Source: Paludibacteraceae bacterium
Lineage (GTDB): Bacteria; Bacteroidota; Bacteroidia; Bacteroidales; Paludibacteraceae
Direction of reading: 5' to 3'
NCBI GenBank assembly: GCA_017646225.1
Contig: JAGCMZ010000143.1
Span: 1 to 7,839 of the forward strand
DNA: 7,839 nucleotides
Shown: positions 6,915 through 7,839 of the stretch, in pieces
Numbering within the stretch: position 1 is the stretch's first letter
Layout: each line of letters begins with the position of its first letter
Notes under the pieces: generated by a model
Seen by the model: only the letters and a program-made list of their open reading frames with translations
Databases searched by the model: none
Told to the model about the DNA's origin: nothing
Made by a program: the position numbers and the translations under genes

Positions 6915-7839
6915 TTATAAGCGTTTAAACAAATCTTTCCCCAATTGATCCAGGTGCGGATCACGTGCTCCCATAATCAGGAAAGTAGTATTTTCTTCAG
7001 CTAAGGTAATCATCTCGGTAAGCGCACCTTGTTTGTTGCCTACGTAATGCGCTTGTTTGCCTTCGCGTATAATGGCAGTGCTAACCACCGTGGGCGATAT
7101 GTTTCTATCTACCGTGCCCCCTGCATAATATACGTCGCCAATAAGGAAATAGTCGTTGGGACGTAATACTTTGGCCACTTCTTGCGATAGTTCGGCATGC
7201 ATAAAGCGTAGCGGACCAAAACCATGGGGTTGGAAATAAGCAATTACCCTAGGACTTACCAATTGGCACGATGCAATGGCGGCTGCTACTTCCGATGGAT
7301 TGTGCGCAAAATCGTCAATAACGTATTGTTTGAATTGCGTTTTCTCACCTACCAGCTGGGTTCTTCTGTAAATGCCTCTAAAATTAGCCAAGGCTTTGAT
7401 AATCTCTTTTTTATCTACCCCTACCTGTGTGCAAACGGCAAATGCTGCTAGGGCATTCTCCATGTTGTGAGCACCCATAACAGGAACTTTGCAAGAACTA
7501 CCGTTTATTTTGAACGATATGCTGAAACCGCTTTGTTTGAACGAACTTCCTTTTACGCCTACTTTGGCACCTTTGGCAGAAAAATCGTATTCTGCTAAAA
7601 GCGATAAGCCTGCGGCTAATTCATTGTCGGCATTTACAATAAAAGCCCCTTTTGTATTTTCTTTAAAGGTAGTAAATAGTTCAATTAACTCGTCCGCTTC
7701 TTTGTGGTCGCGCTCTATGTTTAGCACTACGGCAATTTCGGGGTGGTAACCTACAATCGAACCGTCCGATTCGTCGGCTTCAATTACCAACCATTCACCA
7801 TCGCCCTTGTATGCGTTGCCCGGCAAGCCCTTTTCTTGC
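6915..7839 (-). CDS. Mur ligase family protein, MurC-like, C-terminal part (5' end outside window)
   Basis: The frame stays open to the window edge, so the N-terminus and the ATP-binding GTxGKT loop are missing; about 308 residues are visible. Mur ligases use ATP to join an amino acid or peptide to a UDP-MurNAc-type acceptor in the cytoplasm. Visible family motifs are EADESDGS (7781-7758), N-I-E-R-D-H (7721-7704), GAHNMENALAA in the ATPase domain, FRGIYRR at the start of the C-terminal domain, DDFAHNP (7316-7296) and FQPHGFGPLR. These are closest to MurC (UDP-MurNAc:L-Ala ligase) and Mpl. However, classical MurC has DDYAHHP and FQPHRYTR-like blocks, and this protein also has a VYYAGGTVDR segment. 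It may therefore be a divergent paralogue with another substrate rather than the essential MurC. An internal TTG at 7826 is not the true start, because coding continues upstream. It ends convergently with the lipoprotein gene and its terminator. Confidence 0.88.
   Translation of the reverse strand, partial: QEKGLPGNAYKGDGEWLVIEADESDGSIVGYHPEIAVVLNIERDHKEADELIELFTTFKENTKGAFIVNADNELAAGLSLLAEYDFSAKGAKVGVKGSSFKQSGFSISFKINGSSCKVPVMGAHNMENALAAFAVCTQVGVDKKEIIKALANFRGIYRRTQLVGEKTQFKQYVIDDFAHNPSEVAAAIASCQLVSPRVIAYFQPHGFGPLRFMHAELSQEVAKVLRPNDYFLIGDVYYAGGTVDRNISPTVVSTAIIREGKQAHYVGNKQGALTEMITLAEENTTFLIMGARDPHLDQLGKDLFKRL

Noticed and set aside
7824..7826. TTG as start of the Mur ligase
   Set aside because: The frame continues to the window edge without a stop, and a start here would remove the essential N-terminal and ATP-loop regions of a Mur ligase.

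Overview
The window looks like a chromosomal segment from a member of the Bacteroidota, most likely Bacteroidales-like. The evidence is exact matches to the Bacteroidetes sigma -7 element (TAnnTTTG) ahead of three genes, A-rich leaders without a Shine-Dalgarno sequence, two lipoproteins with MK-type signal peptides, and a LolD/TcdA/TrpRS/Mur-ligase gene set. Base composition is moderately AT-rich, and the intergenic DNA is clearly richer in AT. I cannot name a species.

Layout. Positions 1-1035 (+) hold the C-terminal part of a GH13 pullulanase-like enzyme, closed by a strong intrinsic terminator (1055-1088). A promoter then leads into trpS (1191-2273, +), followed after 2 nt by a small TPR protein (2276-2545, +). 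Positions 2546-2826 are non-coding and full of inverted repeats. A long imperfect palindrome of about 126 bp begins inside the TPR stop codon, smaller palindromes follow, and a 16-bp tandem repeat lies just upstream of a collagen-like lipoprotein gene (2827-3303, +). That gene runs tail to tail, overlapping by 14 bp, into a minus-strand pair: tcdA (4668-3952) and lolD (3955-3290), joined by an ATGA overlap. tcdA appears to be transcribed from a promoter so close to its ATG that the mRNA would be nearly leaderless. A divergent intergenic region (4669-4925) carries that promoter and one for a 641-aa lipoprotein (4926-6851, +), which is followed by an intrinsic terminator. The window ends in the C-terminal part of a MurC-like Mur ligase on the minus strand (7839-6915), whose N-terminus lies outside.

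How the genes relate. Most are housekeeping: starch/glycogen debranching, tRNA-Trp charging, t6A-to-ct6A tRNA modification, the ATPase for lipoprotein release from the inner membrane, and a peptidoglycan-type ligase. They do not form one pathway. The least ordinary item is the 641-aa lipoprotein. Its middle contains a strictly alternating amphipathic beta-hairpin between beta-rich segments, in an order that resembles leukocidin/hemolysin-type beta-pore-forming toxins. This is an inference from pattern and needs a profile or structure search. The collagen-like lipoprotein with its repeat-bearing leader and the long palindrome are the other items worth a second look.
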